Shown: positions 44,126 through 52,164 of the stretch, piece after piece
Layout of the letters: each line of letters starts with the position of its first letter
Numbering within the stretch: position 1 is the stretch's first letter
Source: Prado023 sp963753075
Lineage (GTDB): Bacteria; Actinomycetota; Actinomycetes; S36-B12; CAIYMF01
Assembly (NCBI GenBank): GCA_963753075.1
Contig: CAVWAR010000002.1
Coordinates: 744,001-808,000, forward strand
Direction: 5' to 3'
DNA: 64,000 nucleotides
Notes under the pieces: generated by a model
Database searches by the model: none
The model's input: the letters and a program-made list of their open reading frames with translations, nothing else
Told to the model about the DNA's origin: nothing
Program-made: the position numbers and the translations under genes

Positions 44126-44347
44126 ATGGCTGACGTTCTGGTCCGTGACGTGCCCGAGGAGGTCCTGGCTGGAATCGACACGCACGCGGCGCGGCTGGGC
44201 CTGTCGCGGGTGGAGTACATCCGTCGGCGGCTCGCGGCGGACGCGGCGACCACCGGGGACGCAGTGTCCGCGGCCGACCTGCGCTCCTTCGCCGACTTGG
44301 CCGTGGACCTGGTCAACCCGCAGGTGATGGGCGAGGCGTGGCAGTGA
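44126..44347 (+). CDS. vapB: VapB-type ribbon-helix-helix antitoxin
   Basis: The 73-residue protein starts MADVLVRDVPEEVLAGIDTH, then RLGLSRVEYIRRRLAA. This is a short DNA-binding strand followed by two helices, as in RHH antitoxins. The C-terminal tail (DLRSFADLAVDLVNPQVMGEAW) would bind the toxin. The start is set by GGAGG eight bases upstream. Its stop overlaps the toxin start (GTGA), so the two are coupled. Confidence 0.85.
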   Translation: MADVLVRDVPEEVLAGIDTHAARLGLSRVEYIRRRLAADAATTGDAVSAADLRSFADLAVDLVNPQVMGEAWQ

Positions 44348-44748
44348 CCGGATGGCTGGTCGACAAGTCGGCGCTGGTCCGTCTGGGCGAGAGCCCGGAC
44401 ACCGTGCAGTGGGCGCAGCGAATCCAGCGGGGTCTGGTGCGGATCACGACAGTGACTCGGCTTGAGGTCGGCTACTCGGCCCGCAGCTGGCAAGACTCCC
44501 GGTCGATGTTCGCCCGCCCGCCGCTGTCCGCGATGCCGGTGGAGTACCTCACTCCGGCGATCGAAGACCGGGCCGTCGAGGTTCAGCTGCTCCTGGCCGG
44601 CCAGGGCCAGCACCGGGCGCCATCCATCCCGGATGTATTCATCGCCGCCGCGGCCGAGCTGGCGGGGCTGACGGTGCTGCACCTCGACAAGGACTTTGAG
44701 CTCATCGCTGGAATCACCGGTCAGCCCACTGAACGACTTCAGGTGTGA
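44344..44748 (+). CDS. vapC: VapC-type PIN-domain toxin ribonuclease
   Basis: The product of about 134 residues has the four acidic PIN positions: WLVDKSALVRL (Asp), TVTRLEVGYSAR (Glu), SIPDVFIAAAAE (Asp) and LHLDKDFELIA (Asp). VapC toxins cleave tRNA or rRNA when not held by VapB. GTG 44344 overlaps the antitoxin stop; GTG 44338 is an alternative. It lies directly beside an IS110 remnant, consistent with mobile-region location. Confidence 0.9.
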   Translation: MTGWLVDKSALVRLGESPDTVQWAQRIQRGLVRITTVTRLEVGYSARSWQDSRSMFARPPLSAMPVEYLTPAIEDRAVEVQLLLAGQGQHRAPSIPDVFIAAAAELAGLTVLHLDKDFELIAGITGQPTERLQV

Positions 44749-45384
44749 GGCCAACCACTCGCCCGGTCCAGGTACTGCGTTCCGCCGCGAATGACTGTCA
44801 ACCGAATGCCGCCCTGCGCCCGAACCGCTCGCGGCAGCCCGTCGCGGCCGAGATCGTCCCCGTCACCACGACGGGATCGGCCATCGGGCCGCTCGGTCGG
44901 CTTCGAGCGGCGGACGGCAGGCCGGCTGCGGCTGTTGATTGGGGGTGATCGCTCTGTCGGCCCATAGTTGGCTGTGCGCATGAAGGAGCCGTCCGAGTGC
45001 CGCGCAGCGTGCAGGGTGGGGTCGTCCGTCCACCCACCGCCCGGCCCGGGAGTCCGCCAGCCTGAGTCCGCTTCAAGCCCTGCATCCTTCTGGGCTGCCG
45101 AAGGCGTGCCCTCTTGGGTTGGTGTCACAATCGGAGTGGTCCCCGGGCCAGTGATCGGTTCCCGATCGGTCGCGGACAGTGAAGAGCCGCGTGACCACGG
45201 GGTCGATCCGGGCGTCCCAGTGGGCACGATCGCCCGCGACAGCACGCCCGGCCCGCTACACCTCGCCGGCCGCTACGCGGCCAGTTCTGAGCACGATCAT
45301 GGGGTTGGGTGGGTCGTCGTGTAGCGGCGTAGCGGCAATCCCGGGGTACGGGCAGGGGTGGACCGGGAGCCGCTGCCGGCTGTC
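44749..45384. other. Decayed stretch containing an integrase scrap
   Basis: No intact gene is seen in these 636 bases. The only recognisable piece is the box II fragment at 44961-45027. A plus-strand frame up to 45324 (VTIGVVPGPVIGSRSVAD...) has no recognised family. Confidence 0.5.
44961..45027 (-). pseudogene. Tyrosine-recombinase box II fragment
   Basis: The minus strand reads DDPTLHAARHSDGSFMRTAN. This matches the HxxRH box region of the 12.8-kb integrase (TLHAARHSTVTFMRNAG after frame repair). Nothing else of the gene remains in frame on either side. Confidence 0.6.
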
Positions 45385-45640
45385 CTAGACGAGCATCTGT
45401 CGCCGGGGTGAACGTAGCCTACGGTTGGCATCGGCATCGAAGAAGTCGGCGGGCACCCACTCGTTCGCGCCGCAATTGAGTGACTGATAGGCGTGCCCGA
45501 ACACGTACCGGCCGTCTCCCCGTCCGCGGACCACCTGGTTTCGCGTTCGGCTTGCGTTCCACGAACCGCTCGAAGAGCTCGACGAACCCTTCCACCCCAT
45601 CGCGCACGCCTTCTCCCAGCGGAAGTCGGTCATGTCCAGC
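45385..45640 (-). pseudogene. SnoaL-like (NTF2-fold) remnant
   Basis: Two overlapping minus-strand frames each hold part of one domain: DGVEGFVELFERFVERKPNA in one, then GDGRYVFGHAYQSLNCG followed by NEWVPADFFDADANRRL in the other. The second block matches the conserved strand pair of SnoaL-like proteins (VFxHxYQSLNxGAxEWVxxDxFDxDADGRI). The frameshift between them and the lost C-terminus (normally EHWDV) show decay. Confidence 0.6.
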
Positions 45641-45938
45641 AGCTGCCGACCGTGTTCGGGGGATGCCCGGGAATGCCGAGCCGTGAGCGACCGGGAGCCA
45701 GCGGACGTCAGAGGGCGCGGATGACAGGGACCCCCGCGGGGGGTGATGGGCCGAGGCGGGGGTCACCTGGGGAGGGCCCGGGCGGCGATGACCCAGGGCG
45801 GACCCCCATCCAGACATGGATATCGGTTTCCCCTGGTGTCATGTTGAGCCGGGCCTGAACCGGTGCCCTACTGGGACTTCGGAACCGCTCCGGCGCTTCC
45901 CGGCTTCCGAGCGCCGGTGCTGTGCGACCCTTGCGTTC

Positions 45939-47711
45939 ATGACCTGGGAGGCATGGTTCACCCTCGCCGTGATCGGGGGCGTGCTCGCCCTGCTCGTCCG
46001 GGGGCGGGCCTCGGCGGCCGTGGCCGTCTTCGGGGGGAACATCGTGCTGCTCGCCACGGGCGTCATCGATACCGAGCAGTCGTTGGCCGGGTTCTCCAAC
46101 CCGGCACCGCTCACGGTCGCGGCCCTGTACGTCGTGGCCGCTGGTGTGCAGCGGACCGGCGCACTCACGCCCGCGCTGCATGGGGCCCTCGGCAAGCGCG
46201 CCGGGGTGCGGGTGCCGGTGGCACGGCTCGCGGTCCCGGCTGCGGCGGCGTCGGGCTTCCTGAACAACACACCAATCGCTGCGATGCTCATCCCCGAGGT
46301 GCAGACCTGGGCGGAGAAGTACAAGGTCTCGGTCTCGAAGCTCCTCATGCCCGTGTCCTTCGCGGTCGTGCTGGGCGGCCTGCTCAGTGTGATCGGCACA
46401 TCCACCAACCTGGTGATCTCGGGCCTGATGGAGGATGCCGGTCTCGGGGCGCTGGGGTTCTTCGAGATCGGCAGGATCGGCCTGCCGATAGCGGTCATCG
46501 GCATCGCGGTGATGGTGGCGCTGTCAGCCAGCGTGCTCCCCGCGAGGCGGTCGGTCGCCCAGGAGCTGGCTGACCAGGCGCGGGACTTCTACGTCGAGGT
46601 CAGCGTCCGGCCCGGCGGACCTGTCGACGGCAGGACGGTGGAGCAGGCTGGCCTGCGCGAATTGCAGGGGGTGTTCCTCACGTCCGTCGATCGGGGCGAC
46701 ACCGTGATCGCCCCGGTGCGACCCGAGACGGTGCTGCGCGGCGGGAACCGGCTGCGCTTCGCCGGCCAGGCCACCAAGGTCCTGGACCTGCAGACCCATC
46801 GCGGGCTGGTGTCGGCTGAGAACGAGCACATCGAGTCACTCGAGGATCCGGCCGTTCGGTACTACGAGGCGGTCATCGGCGCCAACTCACCGCTGGTCGG
46901 GCGCACCTTGAAGGACGCCGGCTTCCGGAACGCATACCAAGCTGCCGTCGTGGCGATCCACCGCGACGGTGGGCTGGTGGACGCGAAGCTCGGCCAGGTT
47001 CCGCTGCGGCTCGGCGACACGCTGATCCTGCTGTCCGACCCCGGGTTCAAGGCGCGCTGGGACGACCGCAACGACTTCCTGCTGATTGCCCCGATGGTGG
47101 CCGCACCGAGCGCGCCGGTCTCGACCGCCAAGGCGATCCTTGCCGTGGCGATCCTGGCAGGCATCATCCTCCTGGCAACGCTCAACGTGGTCCCGATCCT
47201 GGTCGGTGCGCTGGTCGGGGCGATGCTGATGGTGGCGGTCGGCGTGCTGACCGCCACGGAAGCCCGGCGGGCCATCGACCTCGAGGTGATTGTCATCATC
47301 GCCGCTGCGTTCGGCCTGGCTGCCGCGATGGAGACCTCGGGACTGGCGGAGATCGCGGCCGGCGGGGTCACGTCGGCGTTCGGCACCTGGGGTGACCGCG
47401 GAGCCCTGCTGGGCATCGTGATCGCGACCATGATCCTGACTGAGATGATCACGAACAACGCCGCTGCGCTGCTCATGTTCCCGATCGGGCTCTCGCTGGC
47501 CGCGGACACCGGCCTCAACCCCGTCGGTGTCGCGATCGCCATCGCGGTGGGGGCGTCCGCGTCGTTCCTGACCCCGATCGGCTACCAGACGAACACGATG
47601 GTCTACGGGCCCGGCGGCTACAAGTTCAGCGACTACTGGCGGCTGGGACTGCCGCTGTCGATCGTGGTGGTCGTGCTGGTCGTGGCGCTCGTCCCGATCC
47701 TCTGGCCGTAG
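45939..47711 (+). CDS. SLC13-family permease with two RCK-C (TrkA-C) domains
   Basis: The 590-residue membrane protein has the SLC13/DASS layout. N-terminal transport half: FLNNTPIAAMLIP and IGTSTNLVISG. A central soluble insert (about residues 215-380) holds two TrkA-C-like domains (VDGRTVEQAGLRELQGVFL, LVGRTLKDAGFRNAYQAAV). C-terminal half: TEMITNNAAALLMFP and LTPIGYQTNTMVYGPGGYKF. The NTP and TNT-type motifs bind sodium and anion. Proteins with this insert often carry sulfate or dicarboxylates; sulfate would fit the cysD/cysNC operon in this window, but this is inference. Confidence 0.85.
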   Translation: MTWEAWFTLAVIGGVLALLVRGRASAAVAVFGGNIVLLATGVIDTEQSLAGFSNPAPLTVAALYVVAAGVQRTGALTPALHGALGKRAGVRVPVARLAVPAAAASGFLNNTPIAAMLIPEVQTWAEKYKVSVSKLLMPVSFAVVLGGLLSVIGTSTNLVISGLMEDAGLGALGFFEIGRIGLPIAVIGIAVMVALSASVLPARRSVAQELADQARDFYVEVSVRPGGPVDGRTVEQAGLRELQGVFLTSVDRGDTVIAPVRPETVLRGGNRLRFAGQATKVLDLQTHRGLVSAENEHIESLEDPAVRYYEAVIGANSPLVGRTLKDAGFRNAYQAAVVAIHRDGGLVDAKLGQVPLRLGDTLILLSDPGFKARWDDRNDFLLIAPMVAAPSAPVSTAKAILAVAILAGIILLATLNVVPILVGALVGAMLMVAVGVLTATEARRAIDLEVIVIIAAAFGLAAAMETSGLAEIAAGGVTSAFGTWGDRGALLGIVIATMILTEMITNNAAALLMFPIGLSLAADTGLNPVGVAIAIAVGASASFLTPIGYQTNTMVYGPGGYKFSDYWRLGLPLSIVVVVLVVALVPILWP

Positions 47712-47724
47712 CGCAGGACGATCC

Positions 47725-48147
47725 TCACCGCGAGCTCGGCGCACCCGCGGGCACCGCCCACAACTCGGCGGGCACCAGGGCAGTGCCCCGGGCCCCGCCG
47801 GATTGGTGGACCGCTGGCTCAGGCCTCTTCGTCGAGCGCCTCTTCCAGGAGGGCTCGTCGACGGCGATGGCGAAGCCAAGGGCATCGGCCAGGTTGCGTG
47901 CGGCCGAGATGACCCTCGGGACGCCGACGATGGGGGCGACTGCGATGAGCACGTTGCGGGCATCCTCGAGCTCGAGCATCGTTCCATCCGCCGCGCGCAG
48001 CGTGGCCAAGTACGAGGCTGGCGGGGCGTCGACGGCTACCAGCGCGGCAAGCCGGACGAGCAGCACGCCCTCAAGTCGGGCATCGACGTTCGCCAGGGAG
48101 ACGGCATTGATCCCGACGACGGTGTCGATCAGGGGGTTCTCGGACAT
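47725..48147 (-). CDS. Carboxymuconolactone-decarboxylase-like protein with a probable 3' frameshift
   Basis: The protein starts MSENPLIDTVVGINAVSLAN and has LLVRLAALVAVDAPPASYL, NVLIAVAPIVGVPRVISAAR and DALGFAIAV. This is the CMD/AhpD-like helical fold without a CxxC pair. After FAIAVDEP the frame turns basic and runs on to 47725. One missing base near 47850 would instead give LEEALDEEA and a stop at 47819, the acidic ending usual for this group. The last 30 residues as read are therefore doubtful. The gene is convergent with the permease. Confidence 0.7.
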   Translation of the reverse strand: MSENPLIDTVVGINAVSLANVDARLEGVLLVRLAALVAVDAPPASYLATLRAADGTMLELEDARNVLIAVAPIVGVPRVISAARNLADALGFAIAVDEPSWKRRSTKRPEPAVHQSGGARGTALVPAELWAVPAGAPSSR

Positions 48148-48291
48148 TCGTGGTCCTCTCGTCGGGTCGGTGGCGTAACTGGCCAGCTGACTGGTTGAGG
48201 CTACGGCGCTTGGAGTGTTGTCGCAGGCCGGCGGTCGCCGCAGCGGCTCGCGGGAGATGCCTCGATGGGCTGCCCCCTGCTTTGTATCCGA

Positions 48292-49425
48292 TCAGTCACC
48301 GAGCCCGGTGCCCACCTTGCGCGCGGCCGCGATCCAGTCGCTGTCCAGGGGCACCAGCTTGACCTTGCCGGCCACGTCGGCCAGTGGGACGGCCGCAGTG
48401 CCCTCTCCGCGGGCGGCAACCATGTACCCGTACTCCCCGTCGGCCACGAGGTCCGCGGCCGCGGCCCCGAGCCTTGTTGCCAGGAGCCGGTCGGCTGCGC
48501 AGGGGGTGCCGCCACGCTGCACATAGCCGAGGATTGTGACCCTGCTCTCCAGCCCAGTCGCCGCCTCGATCTCGCGGGCGAGCTTGAAGGTGTGCTCGCG
48601 CTGCGAGTCCTCCACGTGCGCCAGATGGGACTTGGCCGCACCTGCGGCTTCGGGTGTCTTGGCAGCCTTGACCAGGAGTTGGGCTGCGACGTAGTCGGCT
48701 GTGTCGTCCTCGTCACGCGCGCCCTCGGCCACCGCGACCACGCTGAACGAGCTGCCGCGGGCTGTGCGGGCCCTGATGGTCTCGGCGACCTTCTCCACCG
48801 AGTACGGGATCTCCGGGATGAGGATCACATCCGCGCCCCCGGCCAGCCCCGCTGCCAGCGTCAGCCATCCAGCGCGGTGCCCCATGATCTCGGTGAGGAT
48901 GATCCGGTGGTGGCTGTGCGCCGTGCTGTGCACGCGGTCGAGAGCCTCGGTGGCGATCTCAGTCGCGGTGGCGAAGCCGAAGCTTGTGTCGGTGCCCCAG
49001 ATGTCGTTGTCGATCGTCTTGGGCATGGTGATCACGTTGAGCCCAGCCTTCTGCAGCCGCATCGCGTTCTTGGCGCTGCCCCCGCCGCCGATCACGATCA
49101 GGCCGTCAAGGCGCTCCTTCTCGTAGTTCTTCACGACGGTCGACACCATATTGCGCGTCTCACCGTCGACCTGCATCCGATGCACCTTGTCCCGGCTCGT
49201 GCCGAGGATGGTCCCGCCCCGGGTGAGGATCCCGGACAGGGCGGAGCTGTCCAGCGCCACGTGTCGGTTCTGCGCAAGGCCGGTGATTCCGTCGCGGAAG
49301 CCGATGATCTCCATGCCGTAGTGGCCGATGGCGGTCTTGCCGACACCGCGGATGGCGGCGTTCAGGCCGGGGCTGTCGCCACCGGCAGTCAGGATCCCGA
49401 TCCGCTTGGTCTTCTTGCGGGACAT
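48292..49425 (-). CDS. pfkA: 6-phosphofructokinase
   Basis: The 377-residue protein has RIGILTAGGDSPGLNAAIRG (substrate loop), VIGGGGSAKNA at 111-121, MPKTIDNDIWGTD at 134-146, and IMGHRAGWLTL. It phosphorylates fructose 6-phosphate in glycolysis. The residues that separate phosphoryl donors are mixed: the glycine after IGGG fits ATP use, while the lysine in PKTIDND is the one found in pyrophosphate-dependent and group III enzymes. The donor is therefore undecided from sequence. It is monocistronic on the minus strand. Confidence 0.9.
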   Translation of the reverse strand: MSRKKTKRIGILTAGGDSPGLNAAIRGVGKTAIGHYGMEIIGFRDGITGLAQNRHVALDSSALSGILTRGGTILGTSRDKVHRMQVDGETRNMVSTVVKNYEKERLDGLIVIGGGGSAKNAMRLQKAGLNVITMPKTIDNDIWGTDTSFGFATATEIATEALDRVHSTAHSHHRIILTEIMGHRAGWLTLAAGLAGGADVILIPEIPYSVEKVAETIRARTARGSSFSVVAVAEGARDEDDTADYVAAQLLVKAAKTPEAAGAAKSHLAHVEDSQREHTFKLAREIEAATGLESRVTILGYVQRGGTPCAADRLLATRLGAAAADLVADGEYGYMVAARGEGTAAVPLADVAGKVKLVPLDSDWIAAARKVGTGLGD

Positions 49426-49539
49426 GGACGGCCTCGTCTCTGTTGGGGGCGACCTGCGTCATTCTGTCCAAGCCGAAGCAGTGGGACAAGGCTCCCGGCG
49501 GGTCAGTCCGTAGGTGGTGGTCGCCCGCGCGGGTGCCGG

Positions 49540-50766
49540 TCAGACCTCGGCCAACGGGATCATGGGGTCCGCGAGCCTCTCGAGGTCGATGGTCCGGCCA
49601 CTGGTGACCAGCGCGTCGAGGTGCTCGGTCGCGGCCCACTCGTTGACGTGCATCCCGGCGACCACCCGCCGGTCGGCCACCCAGAGCGCCACGAACCTGC
49701 GCGCATCGACGTCGCCCCGGATCACGACCTGGTCGTACTGGCCCTCCTCCGTGTATCCGACGTACTCCATCCCCAGGTCGTACTGGTCGGTGTAGAAGAA
49801 CGGGAGCTCGTTGTTTGCGGCCGCCTGCCCGAGCATCGAGCGGGCCGCAACCGGCCCCTGCCGCAGCGCGTTCATGAAGTGCTCCACACGTAGGTGCCGG
49901 CCAAGCATCGGATGGAAGGCGTTGGCCACATCGCCGGCTGCGAAGATGACCGGGTCCGACGTGCGCAGGTGCTCATCGACCTGGATGCCGTTGTCGACGA
50001 CCAACCCGGCCTCCTCCGCGATCGACGTGTTCGGCGTGATCCCGATGCCGGCTACGACGGTGTCGGCCTCGACGACGGTGCCGCCCTCGAGTTCGACGCC
50101 GGTCAGGACGCCGCCTTCAGATAGCAGTGCGCGCACCGTGACCCCGCACCGAAGGTCGACACCATTTGCCCGATGCAGGTCGGCGAACACCGCTGCCACC
50201 TCCGGTCCCAGGACCCGCTCCAGCGGGAGCGAGGCCTGCTCCAGGACGGTTACCGCCACCCCGGCCCCGCGGGCGGCTGCCGCGACCTCCAGCCCGATCC
50301 AGCCGGCACCGATCACGACGAGTCGGCTGGCGCTGGCCAGAGCATCCTTGAGGCTGGTCGCGTCGTCGATGGTCCGCAGGTGGTGCACGGCGCTCAGGTC
50401 AGAGCCGGGGACTGCGAGCCGGCGCGGGCTGGACCCGGTGGCCAGCAGGAGGGCGTCGTAGTGACGGCGTGTGCCGTCAGCCAGCACGACCTCCTGGGTC
50501 GCCCGGTCGATGCCGCGCGCACCCACGCCGAGCCGGAGGTCCACATCGTGCTCGACGAACCACTCCGCCGGGTGGGGGAAGACCTCCGCACGGTCCTGCT
50601 CGCCCTGCAGGTACCCCTTGGACAGCGGTGGGCGCTCGTAGGGGGCGTGCGGCTCCTCGCCGATCAGGACGACCCGACCGGTGAAGCCCTCCGAGCGCAG
50701 CGTCTCGGCTGCCTTGACCCCGGCGACGCCGGCCCCGACGATGACGAACTCCTGAGTGCTGGTCAT
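49540..50766 (-). CDS. Ferredoxin/rubredoxin-reductase-type FAD-NAD(P)H oxidoreductase
   Basis: The 408-residue flavoprotein has an N-terminal FAD motif (FVIVGAGVAGVKAAETLR), YERPPLSKGYL, LLLATGSSPR, a second NAD(P) motif (LVVIGAGWIGLEVAAAAR) and FAAGDVANAFHP. The C-terminal reductase domain contains FYTDQYDLGMEYVGY. It passes electrons from NAD(P)H to a ferredoxin, rubredoxin or P450 partner; no partner gene is adjacent. ATG 50766 gives the normal family length. It lies 80 bases downstream of the Cys-rich/108-residue pair on the same strand, so read-through from their promoter is possible. Confidence 0.9.
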   Translation of the reverse strand: MTSTQEFVIVGAGVAGVKAAETLRSEGFTGRVVLIGEEPHAPYERPPLSKGYLQGEQDRAEVFPHPAEWFVEHDVDLRLGVGARGIDRATQEVVLADGTRRHYDALLLATGSSPRRLAVPGSDLSAVHHLRTIDDATSLKDALASASRLVVIGAGWIGLEVAAAARGAGVAVTVLEQASLPLERVLGPEVAAVFADLHRANGVDLRCGVTVRALLSEGGVLTGVELEGGTVVEADTVVAGIGITPNTSIAEEAGLVVDNGIQVDEHLRTSDPVIFAAGDVANAFHPMLGRHLRVEHFMNALRQGPVAARSMLGQAAANNELPFFYTDQYDLGMEYVGYTEEGQYDQVVIRGDVDARRFVALWVADRRVVAGMHVNEWAATEHLDALVTSGRTIDLERLADPMIPLAEV

Positions 50767-50846
50767 GGGTTTCACGCTACGCGGACTCGCGCGTTCGCGC
50801 TGCTGAAGAGGCGTCGTCCCCGGCGGCTGGCTCCCTGCTGGGCTTC

Positions 50847-51173
50847 CTACCGGGCGTCGGTTCCCGGGTCTGTGAGCAGTTCGAGCTCGGATGCTCCGCC
50901 CTGCAGGTAGCTGATCCAGGCGGGAGACGCACCCTGGCCCTCCCGGGCCTCGAGGTCCGACCGCCAACGATCAGCGATCGGGCCGAGGTCAGCCTCTGGG
51001 TCAGAGCGGAGCGCCCGGCGGGCTTCGAGGAGCACGGCCATCCGGCCCTCGAGCTCCTTGGCAGATGCCATGTGGCCGTCCAGTCGGCACAGCGACTGGC
51101 CACCGGTCGTCGCGTTGAGCCGCTCTCCGACCACACCCAGGCGTTCGTTGACACGATCGCTAACGGCCGTCAT
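50847..51173 (-). CDS. Unknown 108-residue helical protein coupled to a Cys-rich peptide gene
   Basis: The product (MTAVSDRVNERLGVVGERLN...) is mostly helical and charged, with one cysteine in SLCRLDGHMASAKE and an ending of SYLQGGASELELLTDPGTDAR. Its ATG overlaps the stop of the upstream 44-residue gene (ATGA), which argues for coupled translation and decides the start over GTG or ATG codons further up. I recognise no family. Its expression should follow the palindromic operator at 51314-51329. Confidence 0.65.
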   Translation of the reverse strand: MTAVSDRVNERLGVVGERLNATTGGQSLCRLDGHMASAKELEGRMAVLLEARRALRSDPEADLGPIADRWRSDLEAREGQGASPAWISYLQGGASELELLTDPGTDAR

Positions 51174-51304
51174 GACGTCTCGGCCATCAGGTAGGGGTAG
51201 GGGCACTCGGCGGGACTGGCAGCCACGCAGGAGGTGCACGGACGGCAGCGGTCCAGGACGCAACGCGGCGCGGGCCTGCGGGACGAGGTCCGAGATCGAG
51301 TCAT
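51170..51304 (-). CDS. 44-residue cysteine-rich protein under a CsoR-type operator
   Basis: From ATG 51304 the peptide has a basic start (MTRSRTSSRRPAPR), then CVLDRCRPCTSC and a fifth cysteine in AECPYPYLMAE. Five cysteines in 22 residues, in a C-x4-C-x2-C-x2-C-x7-C pattern, suggest metal or Fe-S binding. A perfect -10 hexamer, TATGAT (51316-51311 on this strand), lies six bases before the ATG, so the message is probably leaderless. The stop overlaps the next start. It resembles neither MymT nor a named metallothionein that I can recall by sequence, so the function is inferred from context only. Confidence 0.6.
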   Translation of the reverse strand: MTRSRTSSRRPAPRCVLDRCRPCTSCVAASPAECPYPYLMAETS

Positions 51305-51310
51305 GGCCCC

Positions 51311-51329
51311 ATCATACCCCTAGGGGTAT
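51311..51329 (-). promoter_or_regulatory. CsoR/CstR-type operator overlapping a -10 element
   Basis: ATACCCCTAGGGGTAT (51314-51329) is a perfect 16-bp palindrome. It has the ATACCC-GGGTAT architecture of CsoR/CstR/RcnR-family operators, which answer to copper or persulfide. Its promoter-proximal TAT forms the first half of the -10 TATGAT, so a bound repressor would block polymerase. Only the minus-strand gene starts here; the plus side runs into the 3' end of another gene. Confidence 0.75.
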
Positions 51330-51429
51330 TGGTCGCGAGTGGACTGCTCCTCCGCCAGGGGACGGGGGGCGGCTGCTCGTCATCTGAGCGGCATCCGGGG
51401 CATCGAGTGGGGAGCGGGCGCCGGTGGCC

Positions 51430-52104
51430 CTAGCTGCGCGACTGCGGCAGCTTGCTCTGGATCCAGTTGATGAAGTCGGCGCTGCTGCGCGTCTGAAGCC
51501 ACAGCCGGCCCGGGCCCGTGAAGTCGGTGACCAGACCCTCAGCTCCGAGGATCGTCGACTTCCAGCTGCCGGCCTTGCGGACCGAGTACCCGACGGTGTC
51601 GTCGAAGGCCACGACGTGTCCGGTGTCCAGGGTCATCTTCTCGCCAGCAGCCAGGGAGTACGAGCGGATCGCGCCGTACGCGGACATCAGCAGGTCGCCG
51701 CGCCCGGAGCAGCGCAGCAGCACCAGCCCCTCGCCGCTGAAGAACGTCTTGCCGCCGCCCCACTTGGCATCCACGTCGATGTCCGGGTCCGACGCCACCC
51801 ACGACCCGGATTGGACCAGGAGGGTGCCACTGCCGTCGAGGCTGACCCTGTCCATGTCGCCGGGCAGCGCGGCAGCCACCCCGACGACACCACCGGTCCT
51901 CGAGCTGAAGTCGTTGACGAAGAAGCTCTCGCCGCCGAAGGAGCGCTTGAGGCCCTTCATGAACCCGCCCTGCGTCGACGTCGACATCGACACGTCCCCG
52001 TGGGTCATTGCCATCGCGCCCGCCTCCACGCGCACGGCCCCGCCGGCGGGGAGTTTGATCTCACCGAATGCAAACGCCGGTCCCGCTGTGATGTCAACCT
52101 GCAT
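51430..52104 (-). CDS. AIM24-family protein
   Basis: The 224-residue beta-rich protein matches the AIM24/TIGR00266 family: VRVEAGAMAMTHGDVSM, LKRSFGGESFFVNDF, LLVQSGSWVASDPDIDVD and LWLQTRSS. Bacterial members are cytosolic beta-helix-like proteins of unknown function, and the yeast homologue supports the mitochondrial contact site complex. The length is typical. Nothing upstream links it to a pathway. Confidence 0.85.
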   Translation of the reverse strand: MQVDITAGPAFAFGEIKLPAGGAVRVEAGAMAMTHGDVSMSTSTQGGFMKGLKRSFGGESFFVNDFSSRTGGVVGVAAALPGDMDRVSLDGSGTLLVQSGSWVASDPDIDVDAKWGGGKTFFSGEGLVLLRCSGRGDLLMSAYGAIRSYSLAAGEKMTLDTGHVVAFDDTVGYSVRKAGSWKSTILGAEGLVTDFTGPGRLWLQTRSSADFINWIQSKLPQSRS

Positions 52105-52164
52105 TGCTGGTCTCCTTCGTCGTTGTGGTCGAGCGCTACGGTAACTGTGGTGGTTCGAGGTCGC

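Noticed and set aside
45640..45938. Possible riboswitch upstream of the SLC13 permease
   Set aside because: The region has GC-rich hairpins (GACCCCCGCGGGGGG-like) but I could not match any known aptamer core, so no call is made.
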